A program made the position numbers and the translations under genes. Below are positions 27,565 through 36,499 of a DNA stretch of 64,000 nt, in pieces; position 1 is the first letter of the stretch, and each line of letters opens with the position of its first letter. The stretch is from an uncultured Pelagibacteraceae bacterium. GTDB taxonomy: Bacteria > Pseudomonadota > Alphaproteobacteria > Pelagibacterales > Pelagibacteraceae. Where the stretch lies: contig CACPFN010000003.1 in NCBI GenBank assembly GCA_902633185.1, forward strand, positions 1 through 64,000, read 5' to 3'. Below the pieces are notes generated by a model. It was not told where the DNA came from. It saw only the letters and a list, made by a program, of their open reading frames with translations, and made no database searches.

Positions 27565-29181
27565 CTATTCTGAAGTTTTAAATTTAGTTTTTTGAACAAT
27601 AACCACAAATACAATTGGAATTATTAAAGTTATAAGTGTTACTGTTATCAACAAAATACCTAGATCTGAATAATCGGCAGTTGTAAGAATAGCGTTTGTT
27701 ACCTTATCTTTTACCTCTCTAGTAATAACATAAATTTCATTTAAATATTTAGTACCCAAAGCACTTGCTGATAAAGCAAGATTTGTAAAAGATGCGAATA
27801 CTGCAAAGAAAGTTGCTTTTAAGTGCGAAGGCGCATTTTTAGCAATCCATGCAAGCAAAGGTATCATTGAGACTTGTCCCAAAGGTGACTCAAGTGCAGT
27901 ATTTAATATTGCAATAAACTTGGCATCAACAACTCCATTAGTAATAGATGATGTCCAATTGTGAAATCCATAATACATGCCAACACTTGGTAAAAATAAA
28001 ATGGCGCCTGCAATAGATAAAATTACTATTATTCTAGCTATTGAGTTATTTGCCATAAAAGGTCTTAATAAGATAATACCCACAAGAGTTAAAACTGAAG
28101 CAATAAGTGATAATACAGAAAAAAATTGTTCATTGAATTCAAGAACATCAATTTCAAACCAAGATAAACCTGGACCAGGTCCTGGCATTGCTCTAAAAAT
28201 AAAAATTATTATTGCCGTTCCTACAACAGTAAGTCTTAAATCTTGAGGAAGTTCTTTAACTAATTTATTCATTAAAAATAGAATAATTGCCATTGAACCT
28301 ACGAAAACAATTTCTTGAGCAAAAGGCACTTTGAATGATCCAATACCTAAAGTGAAAATAACAAAAACCAAGCTTCCACCTAGTATCCACCAGTTTACTT
28401 CAGTTTTCTCTGAAGGAGCATAATCTTGGTCACCCTCTAAACCTTGTTCAATAAGCTTTCTTTTCTTTTGATTTTTTAGATATGAGGCAAGAAATATTCC
28501 TAGTACAGATACAATTGGAATAATTAAAGCGTATATATAAATTGAACCGTATAAACTTATCTTATCTGCTTGTTCAAGTTCGTCTACTCCTTTAAAGAGA
28601 ATAACGTTAGCTAAAGCAACTAAAACAGTTCCACCAATTATTGCAAATCTTCCAAGAGTTTGCATTGTTGTATGCATAAGTTTGATTTCATCTCTTGAAA
28701 ATTTATTTCCGCTGTCATCAACTAAGGGAACTGCTTCTACAGTCATAGCATCAGCTACAACATCTTGCACAACATAACCAATTGGAGCAAGTAAAACACT
28801 GATCACAAACCATGTTTCTACTGAAAGAATTGATGACATCCATTCAGTATGAATTATTAAACCGTACATTATAATTAAACTTAATGAGATTAAGGATGCT
28901 CCTACAAAAACCATGTAATTTTTTTTATTCCAGATTAGATCAACAAGATGACCCAAAGGCATCTTCAATGCCCATGGAATTCCAGCCCAAAAACCCAGTC
29001 CAGCAAGAAAAGCAGCAGACAAGTTTAGATAGTCTTTAACGAAAAAAGTTCCAACAATACCTGTTAGTCCTGAAATACCAGCAGCTAGATAAATCATCAA
29101 TGGTGGTAGATAGGTCCACTTAAACTGTCTTCCTAAATCTATTAAAGTACTATCTATAAATCTCAAAATTTTATTACTCAT
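27565..29181 (-). CDS. Membrane transporter, MFS / BT1 (folate-biopterin)-like
   Basis: 538 residues with about 12 or more hydrophobic helices. The V-Q-D-V-V-A-D-A-M-T-V-E stretch near residue 140 resembles the D-A-hydrophobic-V-E signature of the BT1 folate-biopterin transporter family, and G-H-L-V-D-L resembles its early loop motif. If correct, it could move folates, which would suit neighbours that use THF. The call is from motif likeness only; another MFS substrate is possible. It is last in a three-gene minus-strand run after a GNAT and an unknown gene. Confidence 0.6.
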   Translation of the reverse strand: MSNKILRFIDSTLIDLGRQFKWTYLPPLMIYLAAGISGLTGIVGTFFVKDYLNLSAAFLAGLGFWAGIPWALKMPLGHLVDLIWNKKNYMVFVGASLISLSLIIMYGLIIHTEWMSSILSVETWFVISVLLAPIGYVVQDVVADAMTVEAVPLVDDSGNKFSRDEIKLMHTTMQTLGRFAIIGGTVLVALANVILFKGVDELEQADKISLYGSIYIYALIIPIVSVLGIFLASYLKNQKKRKLIEQGLEGDQDYAPSEKTEVNWWILGGSLVFVIFTLGIGSFKVPFAQEIVFVGSMAIILFLMNKLVKELPQDLRLTVVGTAIIIFIFRAMPGPGPGLSWFEIDVLEFNEQFFSVLSLIASVLTLVGIILLRPFMANNSIARIIVILSIAGAILFLPSVGMYYGFHNWTSSITNGVVDAKFIAILNTALESPLGQVSMIPLLAWIAKNAPSHLKATFFAVFASFTNLALSASALGTKYLNEIYVITREVKDKVTNAILTTADYSDLGILLITVTLITLIIPIVFVVIVQKTKFKTSE

Positions 29182-29184
29182 AAA

Positions 29185-29625
29185 TTATTCTGTTAAATTT
29201 AATAATATTAATCCATTTTGTTTAGTTTCTTTACACCAAAGTTCATAACTTTCACAAACTCTCCACAAATGGTCAAATGCTCTTTGAGATAATTCCAAGG
29301 GAAAGTGACTTTTTGCATAATATAATTTTGGGATTTTCATTAATTGTTTAATCATAGTATCTTTTTGTATTTGTAAAAGTCTTATAGTTTCTTGATTAAT
29401 CTTTTTTTTTGTAGATTTATCTACGTAGTCATTGCTCTCAAGTTCTTTAAACCACTTATCATGAAAATTTCCTGAACTAATTTCATTATAATCATCTGAT
29501 GCAATAAATATTTCAAAAGCTTGAATATTAGTTAAATTTGGATTTTTAATCTTGATTTCATATATCTTTTGATAAATGATTTCGGCAACATATAATACAA
29601 ATGGTCTCGATTTATCAGTTTCCAA
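29185..29625 (-). CDS. Conserved-looking protein of unknown function
   Basis: 146 residues, no signal peptide or membrane segment. It is rich in charged residues and helix-forming stretches, with two Cys in a C-E-S-Y-E-L-W-C segment near the C-terminus. It lies 10 bases after the GNAT gene and 3 bases before the transporter gene, so it is probably co-transcribed with both. No family was recognised. Confidence 0.6.
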   Translation of the reverse strand: METDKSRPFVLYVAEIIYQKIYEIKIKNPNLTNIQAFEIFIASDDYNEISSGNFHDKWFKELESNDYVDKSTKKKINQETIRLLQIQKDTMIKQLMKIPKLYYAKSHFPLELSQRAFDHLWRVCESYELWCKETKQNGLILLNLTE

Positions 29626-29635
29626 ACTAAACTCC

Positions 29636-30106
29636 TCAAATATCTACTGAATAATAGCATGAATTAGGATCATCTTTATAGTGGGCAAAAGGCCCACACT
29701 CTTTGAAACCAAAACTTTTAAAAAGTTTTCTAGCAGGTGCAAAAAAATCACCTGCACCAGTTTCGACACTTAGTTTAGTGATTCCTATTTGTTTAGATTT
29801 TTCAATAAGATGTGAAATTATTTTTCCACCATATTTTTTATTTCTAAACTTATCTGAAACTCTTATAGATTTAAATTCTCCATGTGTTTCATCAAATAAT
29901 TTTAAAGCTCCACAACCAATTAATTCATTATTTTCCCATAAACTCCAGAATTTTATACTTGGATCCTTTAATCCAGGTATATTTAATACATGCGAACTTC
30001 CCTCAGGAGAAACTGATCTCAATTCAATAAAATGCTTAGTTAGCAACTCATTTACTTGCGGATCATCAAAATTATTTTCTATTGATTTCATAGTTTTGAA
30101 AAACAT
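29636..30106 (-). CDS. GNAT family N-acetyltransferase
   Basis: 156 residues. The acetyl-CoA-binding motif A pattern (V-S-D-K-F-R-N-K-K-Y-G-G-K) is at about residues 80-92, after an E-L-I-G-C-G-A-L strand, with a late F-K-S-F-G-F-K-E-C strand. The acceptor is unknown. It is divergent from the SRAP gene across a 36-base gap that contains a perfect 18-base palindrome, and leads the GNAT-unknown-transporter run. Confidence 0.8.
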   Translation of the reverse strand: MFFKTMKSIENNFDDPQVNELLTKHFIELRSVSPEGSSHVLNIPGLKDPSIKFWSLWENNELIGCGALKLFDETHGEFKSIRVSDKFRNKKYGGKIISHLIEKSKQIGITKLSVETGAGDFFAPARKLFKSFGFKECGPFAHYKDDPNSCYYSVDI

Positions 30107-30107
30107 A

Positions 30108-30125
30108 TAATCTAAATTTAGATTA
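30108..30125. promoter_or_regulatory. Perfect 18-base palindrome in a divergent promoter gap
   Basis: TAATCTAAATTTAGATTA reads the same on both strands. It fills half of the 36-base gap between the GNAT start (30106) and the SRAP start (30143), so a bound protein would affect both genes. An operator is the simplest reading, but an AT-only-biased genome raises the chance background. Confidence 0.5.
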
Positions 30126-30142
30126 AACCAAGAAAATTAAAT

Positions 30143-30766
30143 ATGTGTGGAAGATACGTAATAACTAGCCCCGTTACAAAAACAAAAAAACTTGTTAAGT
30201 CAGCTATACAAGTTGAAGATAATGAAAATTATAATGCACATCCATTTCAGAAATTACCTGTGATTAAAAAATATAATAATGGAAATACTCTAGAAAATTT
30301 AAAGTGGGGAGTAGTACCTAGTTGGGCTAAGCAAAAAGATTTTAAACCTTTAATAAATGCAAGACTAGAAACTATTGATGAAAAAGTGTCTTTCAAAAAA
30401 TTAATTCGATTACATAGATGTGTAGCTGTAGCAGATGGTTTTTATGAATGGAAAAGAGAAAAAGAAAATAAAATACCTTATTATTTTTTAAGAGAGGATA
30501 AAAAGCTTATGTATTTAGCGGCTATATATGACAATGATCAATTTTGTTTAATAACCGAGGATGCAGATGAAAATATTAAAGAAATACATCATAGACAGCC
30601 TGTTATAATTAATGAAAATGATGTTAATAGATATTTAAATCTTGAATTAACAGGATCCAGTTTTCTTAAAGAGTGTAAAAAAACAAAATTAAACTTTCAT
30701 GAGGTTTCAAAGGAAGTTAATAAACCCACAAACAATAATATTTCTTTGATACAAACTATATCTTAA
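30143..30766 (+). CDS. SRAP domain protein (HMCES/YedK family)
   Basis: 207 residues. The protein begins Met-Cys-Gly-Arg, giving the invariant Cys2 that forms a thiazolidine crosslink with abasic sites after Met removal. The N-A-R-x-E segment (Asn, Glu) and the H-R-Q-P-V His segment complete the active site. It shields abasic sites in single-stranded DNA at forks. It is on its own on the plus strand and converges with purK. Confidence 0.9.
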   Translation: MCGRYVITSPVTKTKKLVKSAIQVEDNENYNAHPFQKLPVIKKYNNGNTLENLKWGVVPSWAKQKDFKPLINARLETIDEKVSFKKLIRLHRCVAVADGFYEWKREKENKIPYYFLREDKKLMYLAAIYDNDQFCLITEDADENIKEIHHRQPVIINENDVNRYLNLELTGSSFLKECKKTKLNFHEVSKEVNKPTNNNISLIQTIS

Positions 30767-30768
30767 AA

Positions 30769-31812
30769 CTATTTTTCTATAGTTGTTAAATGTCCCATTT
30801 TTCTTTTAGCTTTAACTTCTTTTTTTAAATAATCATAAAAAAATTCATTTTCATTAAACTTTTTATTTTTATATTCTAATATATCCTCACCAATCAAATT
30901 AAGCATTTTTGCATTATAAATTTTTTTTGTTTCTAACTTTTCAAGTCCACATACAGCTCTGATGTGGTTTTCAAATTGACTAATGTTGTGTGAATTTATA
31001 GTTAGGTGTCCAGAATTATGTACCCTTGGTGCAACTTCATTAGCATATAAATTATTATTTTTATCTATAAAGAATTCAACGCACATAGTGCCAATATAAT
31101 CAAGCTCTTCAGCTACTGTTTTTGCCCAGTCCAACGCTTTATTTTTAATTTCATCACTTATATCTGCAGGAATTTTAGAATGTTTTAATATCTGGTCTTC
31201 ATGATAATTTTCAATTGGATCATAAATTTCATATTTTTGGTGACCAAATCTTGTAACCACTACTGAAATTTCTTTTTTTAAATTTACTATCTTTTCTAAG
31301 ATGTAGCCTTTTGAAAAATCAAAATCTTCATTTAAATCATTTGCATTATTTATTTTATATTGGCCCTTTCCATCATAACCAAGTGTACAAGTTTTCAATA
31401 AACCAGGTATTAATCTATCGTTTATTTTTATATCATCTAAATCGTTAATACTTACAAACTGTGTTGTAGTTATATTATTTTTATTTAAAAACTCTTTTTC
31501 AGTCATTCTATTTTGAATTAATTTATTTATTTCGGGGCTTGGTAATACAGATTTGGTTTCATTAATTTTTTTCAATATATCATATGGAATATTTTCAAAC
31601 TCATAAGTAACAAGATCAACTTTTTCTAAAAAGTTATTGATAATATTTATGTCTTGGTAATCTCCATAAATAAATTCATCTGCAAAATTAATTGCGGGTG
31701 CATCTTTATCATCCGATAAAATAACCGTTTTAATATTAAGTTTTTTTGCTGCAGATGCTAATAGACTTCCTAATTGTCCTCCACCTATTATTCCTAGATC
31801 AGGTTTAGACAT
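30769..31812 (-). CDS. purK: N5-carboxyaminoimidazole ribonucleotide synthase
   Basis: 347 residues with the ATP-grasp layout: N-terminal G-I-I-G-G-G-Q-L-G, a central K-T-C-T-L-G-Y-D-G-K-G-Q and the late M-C-V-E-F-F and E-V-A-P-R-V-H-N-S-G-H motifs. It uses ATP and bicarbonate to convert AIR to N5-CAIR in purine synthesis. It follows purE by 3 bases, the usual pair. Confidence 0.95.
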   Translation of the reverse strand: MSKPDLGIIGGGQLGSLLASAAKKLNIKTVILSDDKDAPAINFADEFIYGDYQDINIINNFLEKVDLVTYEFENIPYDILKKINETKSVLPSPEINKLIQNRMTEKEFLNKNNITTTQFVSINDLDDIKINDRLIPGLLKTCTLGYDGKGQYKINNANDLNEDFDFSKGYILEKIVNLKKEISVVVTRFGHQKYEIYDPIENYHEDQILKHSKIPADISDEIKNKALDWAKTVAEELDYIGTMCVEFFIDKNNNLYANEVAPRVHNSGHLTINSHNISQFENHIRAVCGLEKLETKKIYNAKMLNLIGEDILEYKNKKFNENEFFYDYLKKEVKAKRKMGHLTTIEK

Positions 31813-31815
31813 TAA

Positions 31816-32310
31816 TTACTTTGGTTTTTTTTTTACTTTTGATGTTTGTTTTTTTCGCCAATTTAAAAGTGTTTTTTTTACATTTTTATCATACGTAGCT
31901 ATAATTGAAGCAGCATATAAACCAGCATTGATTGCACCATCTTCTCCAATAGCAACTGTACCAACAGGAATTCCTTTTGGCATTTGAGCAATTGATAGTA
32001 GGCTATCTAAACCTTTTAACTTTTTACTTTCAATGGGAACACCTATGACTGGAATTCTAGTTATAGCAGCAATCATACCAGGTAAATGTGCTGATCCTCC
32101 AGCCCCAGCAATAATAATAGAAATATTATTATTTTCTGCTTTCTTTGCATAGGTATAAAGTCTATCAGGCGTTCTGTGTGCAGAGACGATATTTGTCTCA
32201 TAATTAACTTTTAAAATCTTAAGAACTTTTTCACAATTTTTCATTGTTTTGTAATCAGACTGACTGCCCATTACAATTGATACTTTGTGTGATTTTTTTT
32301 TGTATTTCAT
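31816..32310 (-). CDS. purE: N5-carboxyaminoimidazole ribonucleotide mutase
   Basis: 164 residues. The G-S-Q-S-D motif (about residues 15-19), S-A-H-R-T-P and A-G-A-G-G-S-A-H-L-P-G are all intact; these bind the substrate phosphate and hold the catalytic Ser and His. It rearranges N5-CAIR to CAIR. The Lys-rich termini extend slightly beyond the common core. It leads the purEK operon and is divergent from the M19-like gene. Confidence 0.95.
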   Translation of the reverse strand: MKYKKKSHKVSIVMGSQSDYKTMKNCEKVLKILKVNYETNIVSAHRTPDRLYTYAKKAENNNISIIIAGAGGSAHLPGMIAAITRIPVIGVPIESKKLKGLDSLLSIAQMPKGIPVGTVAIGEDGAINAGLYAASIIATYDKNVKKTLLNWRKKQTSKVKKKPK

Positions 32311-32414
32311 GAAACCAATATCAATTTACAGATATTTCCCTTAAATTGCAATTTTTAGCTAAGGACAGTTTAAGTTAGTGACAATCATAATAATAATAAT
32401 AGTGTATACCAAAT

Positions 32415-33383
32415 ATGAATTATCGAATTGATAATCTTCAGTATTGTAAATGGTCTAGAGAAATCTTTGAAATAAATAATAAAGCTGGATTAAATGCGGT
32501 TCACGTAACGTTAGTTTATCATGAAGACTATGATGAATTACAACAAAGAATACATGAGTGGAATAAACATTTTGAAGAAAATAAAGATCTTATATTTCTA
32601 GGCAATAACTACAATGATATTACAAAAGCAAAAGAAGAAAACAAAACTGCAATTTTTTTTGGATTTCAAAATTGTTCTCCAATTGAAGATGACATAGGTC
32701 TTATAGAAAAAGTACATTCACAAGGTTGTCGATTTATGCAATTAACTTATAACAACCAATCATTATTAGCCACTGGATGTTATGAAAAAAACGATAGCGG
32801 AGTTACTAATTTTGGAAAAGAGGCTATTAAAGAAATGAATAGAGTAGGTATTGTTGTTGACATGTCTCATTCAGCAGAGAAAAGTACACTTGATGCAATT
32901 GAAATTAGCCAAAAACCAATTGCAATCACTCATGCAAATCCTACTTTTTGGTTTGAAGCTAAAAGAAATAAATCTACAGAATTATTAAAAGTTTTATCTG
33001 ATAGTGGAGGAATGTTAGGTTTATCATTGTATGCTCACCATTTAAAAGATGGAACGAATTGTAAAATAGAAAGTTTTTGTGAAATGGTTGCAAGAACAGT
33101 TGAAATTATGGGTATTGATAATGTTGGAATAGGATCTGACTTATGTTTGAACCAACCAGACAGTGTAGTTGAGTGGATGAGAAATGGAACTTGGTCAAAA
33201 TCAAAAACTTTTGGTGAAGGCAGTAAAGATAAACCTGGTTTTCCAACACAACCAGATTGGTTTTTAGATGCAAGAGGATTTAATAATATAAACACAGAAC
33301 TAAAAAATAAAGGTTTTCACGAAGAAGAGATAAATAAGATACTTGGCAATAACTGGTTTAATTTTTATAAAGGAATTAATTAA
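32415..33383 (+). CDS. Atypical M19 dipeptidase-like protein
   Basis: 322 residues. The late M19 features are kept: V-D-M-S-H-S, I-T-H-A-N-P and G-I-G-S-D-L. The early H-x-D zinc motif is missing (the region reads I-D-N-L-Q-Y-C-K-W-S-R-E) and the usual bridging Glu of E-G-G/A appears as Gln (F-G-F-Q-N). Similar M19-type proteins with a K-W-N/S-R-E start occur beside dimethylglycine-catabolism genes in pseudomonads, so a link to betaine metabolism is likely. Peptidase activity is doubtful. It overlaps the next gene by one base (TAATG). Confidence 0.7.
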   Translation: MNYRIDNLQYCKWSREIFEINNKAGLNAVHVTLVYHEDYDELQQRIHEWNKHFEENKDLIFLGNNYNDITKAKEENKTAIFFGFQNCSPIEDDIGLIEKVHSQGCRFMQLTYNNQSLLATGCYEKNDSGVTNFGKEAIKEMNRVGIVVDMSHSAEKSTLDAIEISQKPIAITHANPTFWFEAKRNKSTELLKVLSDSGGMLGLSLYAHHLKDGTNCKIESFCEMVARTVEIMGIDNVGIGSDLCLNQPDSVVEWMRNGTWSKSKTFGEGSKDKPGFPTQPDWFLDARGFNNINTELKNKGFHEEEINKILGNNWFNFYKGIN

Positions 33384-35035
33384 TGCAAGTTCCACTAAGA
33401 GATCCTAAAATTGTCATGAAACTTTCTAGGCTTGGATCGTTTCATCAATCTAAATTATCTTTTCTAAGATCATTTTTAAATGAGTTCAAAGATTGGAAAT
33501 ATAACAGAGATTTGTTTGACTTGAATGATAGGGGATATGGAGTAGCTATTTATTCATTTTCAAAAGATAAAAAAACATATTCTTTAGTTTGTTTTGCTAA
33601 TGAGCTTAAAGATGAGGAAAGATCTGATAGAGTAATAGCAACCAAATGGGATGCTGCATTTGCTTTGTATGATGGCATTCCTTCAAAAATTGATATTGAT
33701 AGACTTTCACAAAATGTCCCTAAACAAGAAGTAGGGAGACTTTCTTATAAAGAACTAACTCTCTCAAGAGCAAATAGATCAGTTAGAGCATTTAATTATG
33801 TGGTTGAGTGTTTATCAAAAGGTATCCAGCCAAATACTAATGAGCTTTCAAAAGTTGGATATTTGTACAGAACAACTGCAGTATATGGCTCAGGAAAATT
33901 TGGATTAGCAGACAGGTTTAGAATTAAAAATAGAGATGAAATAAATGGTCCTTTTAGATTGGAAATGATGTTGGTTTATCTTGTAAGACAATTCACTTTC
34001 GATCAAGTAAATCATATAGCAAAACATAAAAATCCTAAAGATGCTGTAGAACTGGACTTGGATATTTGCAGAAATTTAGGAATTGGTAATTCAACTGGAT
34101 TGGGAATGGCACCATTTATTGTAAACCACCCTTCATTGTTAAATAATTGGATTCTAGCTAAAGAAACAGCTTTAAAAAAAATTAGAGAAATAGAAAAAGT
34201 ATCAGAAGAAGAGTTTAAAATTTTCTACAACTGTTTAACAAAATCTTTAAAAAATGTAACTTCATGGAATACTGATAGTGAATATCAAAAGAAGAAAATT
34301 GAGAATTTAATTAATGATTTACAAAATTTAATCAATTATTTGAAAGACAATATTCATAAATCAAATTTTTATATATTTGACAAATTATACAATTGGGCGG
34401 AGGAAAATTTATCCGAAGAAGGAGTTGAGTATTTGGTTTCTATAATGATGGAGCCATATAATAAAATAACTGATCCTTTAATTTCTCAAATGAGTTCAGA
34501 CGAGGATAGTAGCTTTAATATACCTGTAGACAGAACTATAAATGACCTAAGAGAAATAATTGAAAAAAATTATTCAGATATTTTAAAAATTGATTTTTCA
34601 AAAAATGAAAATAATAAAAAATTTTGGTTCATTTCAAAAAATAAAGAAGAACCCAGGATTGGAGATCGGTTTGAAGATAATGGCTCAGAACTTGAGCAGC
34701 CTACAGCTATTGCTAGAGATATTAAAAAACTTTATGAAAATATTTTTACATTAAAAAACAGCTTAAAGATTGGCAATTTTCTAGTACAGAACAATGATTT
34801 AAGACATATTGTAAGAAGAGTGTTTATAACAGAGAAATATCCATATTCTGAAATTCAAGATAACACCATTGGCTCAAAATTAGTTCCTATTGATATGTTA
34901 AGACTTAAACTATCTTTTTTTGGGGCGGTAAAGTTTGATCCAAGATCTGACAAATGGTTAAGGATTTGTATGTTTCAAGGAGCTCCATTACCAAATGAAC
35001 TAAATTCATTTAATCAATATTGGATATATAACTAA
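33383..35035 (+). CDS. Large cytoplasmic protein of unknown function
   Basis: 550 residues, no signal peptide or membrane helix. The N-terminal half is basic and Arg-rich, with a G-I-G-N-S-T-G-L-G-M-A-P-F segment (about residues 230-242) that looks like a conserved glycine-rich loop. The C-terminal part contains a long helical, charged region. It is coupled to the M19-like gene by a TAATG overlap and is followed after 8 bases by another unknown gene. No family was recognised. The group is likely to act together on a substrate related to the M19-like protein. Confidence 0.7.
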   Translation: MQVPLRDPKIVMKLSRLGSFHQSKLSFLRSFLNEFKDWKYNRDLFDLNDRGYGVAIYSFSKDKKTYSLVCFANELKDEERSDRVIATKWDAAFALYDGIPSKIDIDRLSQNVPKQEVGRLSYKELTLSRANRSVRAFNYVVECLSKGIQPNTNELSKVGYLYRTTAVYGSGKFGLADRFRIKNRDEINGPFRLEMMLVYLVRQFTFDQVNHIAKHKNPKDAVELDLDICRNLGIGNSTGLGMAPFIVNHPSLLNNWILAKETALKKIREIEKVSEEEFKIFYNCLTKSLKNVTSWNTDSEYQKKKIENLINDLQNLINYLKDNIHKSNFYIFDKLYNWAEENLSEEGVEYLVSIMMEPYNKITDPLISQMSSDEDSSFNIPVDRTINDLREIIEKNYSDILKIDFSKNENNKKFWFISKNKEEPRIGDRFEDNGSELEQPTAIARDIKKLYENIFTLKNSLKIGNFLVQNNDLRHIVRRVFITEKYPYSEIQDNTIGSKLVPIDMLRLKLSFFGAVKFDPRSDKWLRICMFQGAPLPNELNSFNQYWIYN

Positions 35036-35043
35036 AGTAATTA

Positions 35044-35652
35044 ATGAGAAGTTATAGTGAAATTGACACGATTGTTAAACGTTCAACAAAAGCGAAAGGT
35101 TTCTCCTGGGGAGTTGCAGAAGAAATAGGAAAGAACATCAAGCAACTCGAGTTATTTGGTTTACCAGGAATAAAACATATAAACCAATATTTTAAGATTT
35201 TTAATAATGAGAAGTTTGAAAATTGCCAATCTTTTAACAAAAGCAACAGACCTCAAAACTTTTACTGTCCAATTAAACTTGGATTAAGTTTTTTTGATCA
35301 ATCTATCTCTATCCAAGAACTAAATGATATAGAAATTGAAAAAATGGCTTACCCATTGATATTTTTGCCGTTTGTCAGCAGATCTTCGGAAATAACAGGA
35401 AAGAGAATTTTTTTAAAGATAGATCAAAAAGAATTTTTATTAAATTTCAATCAATCAATTTATTCAAATTATTTAAGTAGTGAGGTTGTAGAAAAAGCTG
35501 ATGTAATTAAAATCCAATTCTTAGAAAACAAGAATAATTTTTCCGAAGAAGATTGGAAAGAATTAACAAAATTATCTGAAAACACATTTGTTGAAGAAAC
35601 AGATGAGTTAAAACAAAAAACAGCAGGAGCAGGATTAACAGATAATGACTGA
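35044..35652 (+). CDS. Protein of unknown function, tentatively DUF3726-like
   Basis: 202 residues. It begins with a S-Y-S-E-I-D-T-I-V-K-R-S-T-K-A-K-G-F-S-W-G-like helical segment, then a mixed alpha/beta region. The length and start recall the DUF3726 family, but I cannot confirm this. It is in one operon with the M19-like and 550-residue genes, and its stop overlaps the next small gene by 8 bases. Confidence 0.55.
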   Translation: MRSYSEIDTIVKRSTKAKGFSWGVAEEIGKNIKQLELFGLPGIKHINQYFKIFNNEKFENCQSFNKSNRPQNFYCPIKLGLSFFDQSISIQELNDIEIEKMAYPLIFLPFVSRSSEITGKRIFLKIDQKEFLLNFNQSIYSNYLSSEVVEKADVIKIQFLENKNNFSEEDWKELTKLSENTFVEETDELKQKTAGAGLTDND

Positions 35653-35812
35653 TAACTTTGAATATAAATCGGACAAATCAGATAAAAATGAATTAAATGA
35701 TATTTGTGATGAATGTAAAAAAGAAGATGAGACAGTAACTCAAAATTTAATACTCACAGGATATAAACTTTGTAACTCCTGCAGAACATCAAAAACTTTA
35801 TTTCCACTTTAA
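35645..35812 (+). CDS. Small zinc-ribbon-like protein
   Basis: 55 residues starting at an ATG that overlaps the previous stop by 8 bases. Two Cys pairs, C-D-E-C at residues 21-24 and C-N-S-C at residues 43-46, could bind one zinc. The first half is acidic. It appears to be the last gene of the M19-like operon, and its 3' end overlaps the stop of the convergent Yip1-like gene by a few bases. Coding is supported by the tight coupling and the paired Cys; function unknown. Confidence 0.6.
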   Translation: MTDNFEYKSDKSDKNELNDICDECKKEDETVTQNLILTGYKLCNSCRTSKTLFPL

Positions 35813-36354
35813 ATATTTGTACTAATAGGTAACGAATTAATTTTTGTCATTACGAAAGAAATTGTCAAAAAAGAAATAATTAAAAAAGACAAAAATACAA
35901 TTCCAAATGCTTTTAAATTTGATTTTAAATTTAAAATATGTCTTGTGGCTATAATTAATGAAGCAAAAATCCAAAATTGGGTAAGAAAAATAATTAAAAG
36001 CACTAATTCTGGTGTGACGGCAAAAAATCTTATTAGTCCTGGAGCGTGTGCGTACCCAACGGCTATAAGGACTCTTTTAAATGGAATTTTTCTATCTTTA
36101 TCAGGAAAAATTTTAACTCCAATTACAAATATAAAAATTGCCCATACCAGCCAAGTTAATAATGCAGTTAAACCAGATATACCAACAGACGTTTTAACAA
36201 TTGTGTTCGCTGCAATAGCACCAGCAACCCCATCTAAAATCATGATAAGAATTGCAAAATAAATTCCAGCTTCTCCGTAATATCTTGGAGTTCTATAAAG
36301 AGTTTTATCAAGCTTTAACGATTTAAAAACAATATCTAAAAACTGAGCAAACAT
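35809..36354 (-). CDS. Yip1-like membrane protein
   Basis: 181 residues with about five hydrophobic helices. The pattern of an N-terminal soluble stretch followed by a G-E-A-G-I-Y-F-A-I-L helix, and a G-Y-A-H-A-P-G-L-I-R-F segment near residue 105, resembles bacterial Yip1-domain proteins. The family role in bacteria is not known. Its start overlaps the stop of a 35-residue gene by one base (TAATG). Confidence 0.65.
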   Translation of the reverse strand: MFAQFLDIVFKSLKLDKTLYRTPRYYGEAGIYFAILIMILDGVAGAIAANTIVKTSVGISGLTALLTWLVWAIFIFVIGVKIFPDKDRKIPFKRVLIAVGYAHAPGLIRFFAVTPELVLLIIFLTQFWIFASLIIATRHILNLKSNLKAFGIVFLSFLIISFLTISFVMTKINSLPISTNI

Positions 36355-36461
36355 TAATTATCTTTATTTTTTTTTTGCGCCTTATATGAAACGATTAATG
36401 GGAATATTATTAGAGCAATAGCGATTATAATGCAAACAACTATGAAAAAGGTTTTCGTCAT
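36354..36461 (-). CDS. 35-residue single-helix membrane peptide
   Basis: An ATG at 36461 opens a 35-codon frame encoding a short start, one hydrophobic helix (about residues 5-24) and a basic Lys-rich tail, a common layout for small membrane proteins. Its stop overlaps the Yip1-like gene start (TAATG), which supports translation. It lies directly after the GcvT gene, with a strong hairpin between them. Confidence 0.6.
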   Translation of the reverse strand: MTKTFFIVVCIIIAIALIIFPLIVSYKAQKKNKDN

Positions 36462-36462
36462 A

Positions 36463-36488
36463 TTTAGGGGGAATTAAATTCCCCCTAA
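36463..36488. promoter_or_regulatory. Strong hairpin between the GcvT gene and the 35-residue gene
   Basis: TTTAGGGGGAATT and AATTCCCCCTAAA are perfect inverted arms with almost no loop. On the minus strand the hairpin follows the GcvT gene stop by about 12 bases, but the next bases are TATG rather than a T run, so it is not a canonical terminator. It sits where the ribosome site of the 35-residue gene should be, so it may block translation or protect the upstream mRNA end. Confidence 0.55.
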
Positions 36489-36499
36489 AAAAATTTTTA

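Noticed and set aside
32390..32404. Short AAT repeat before the M19-like gene
   Set aside because: A few trinucleotide units are expected in AT-rich DNA and no function is indicated.
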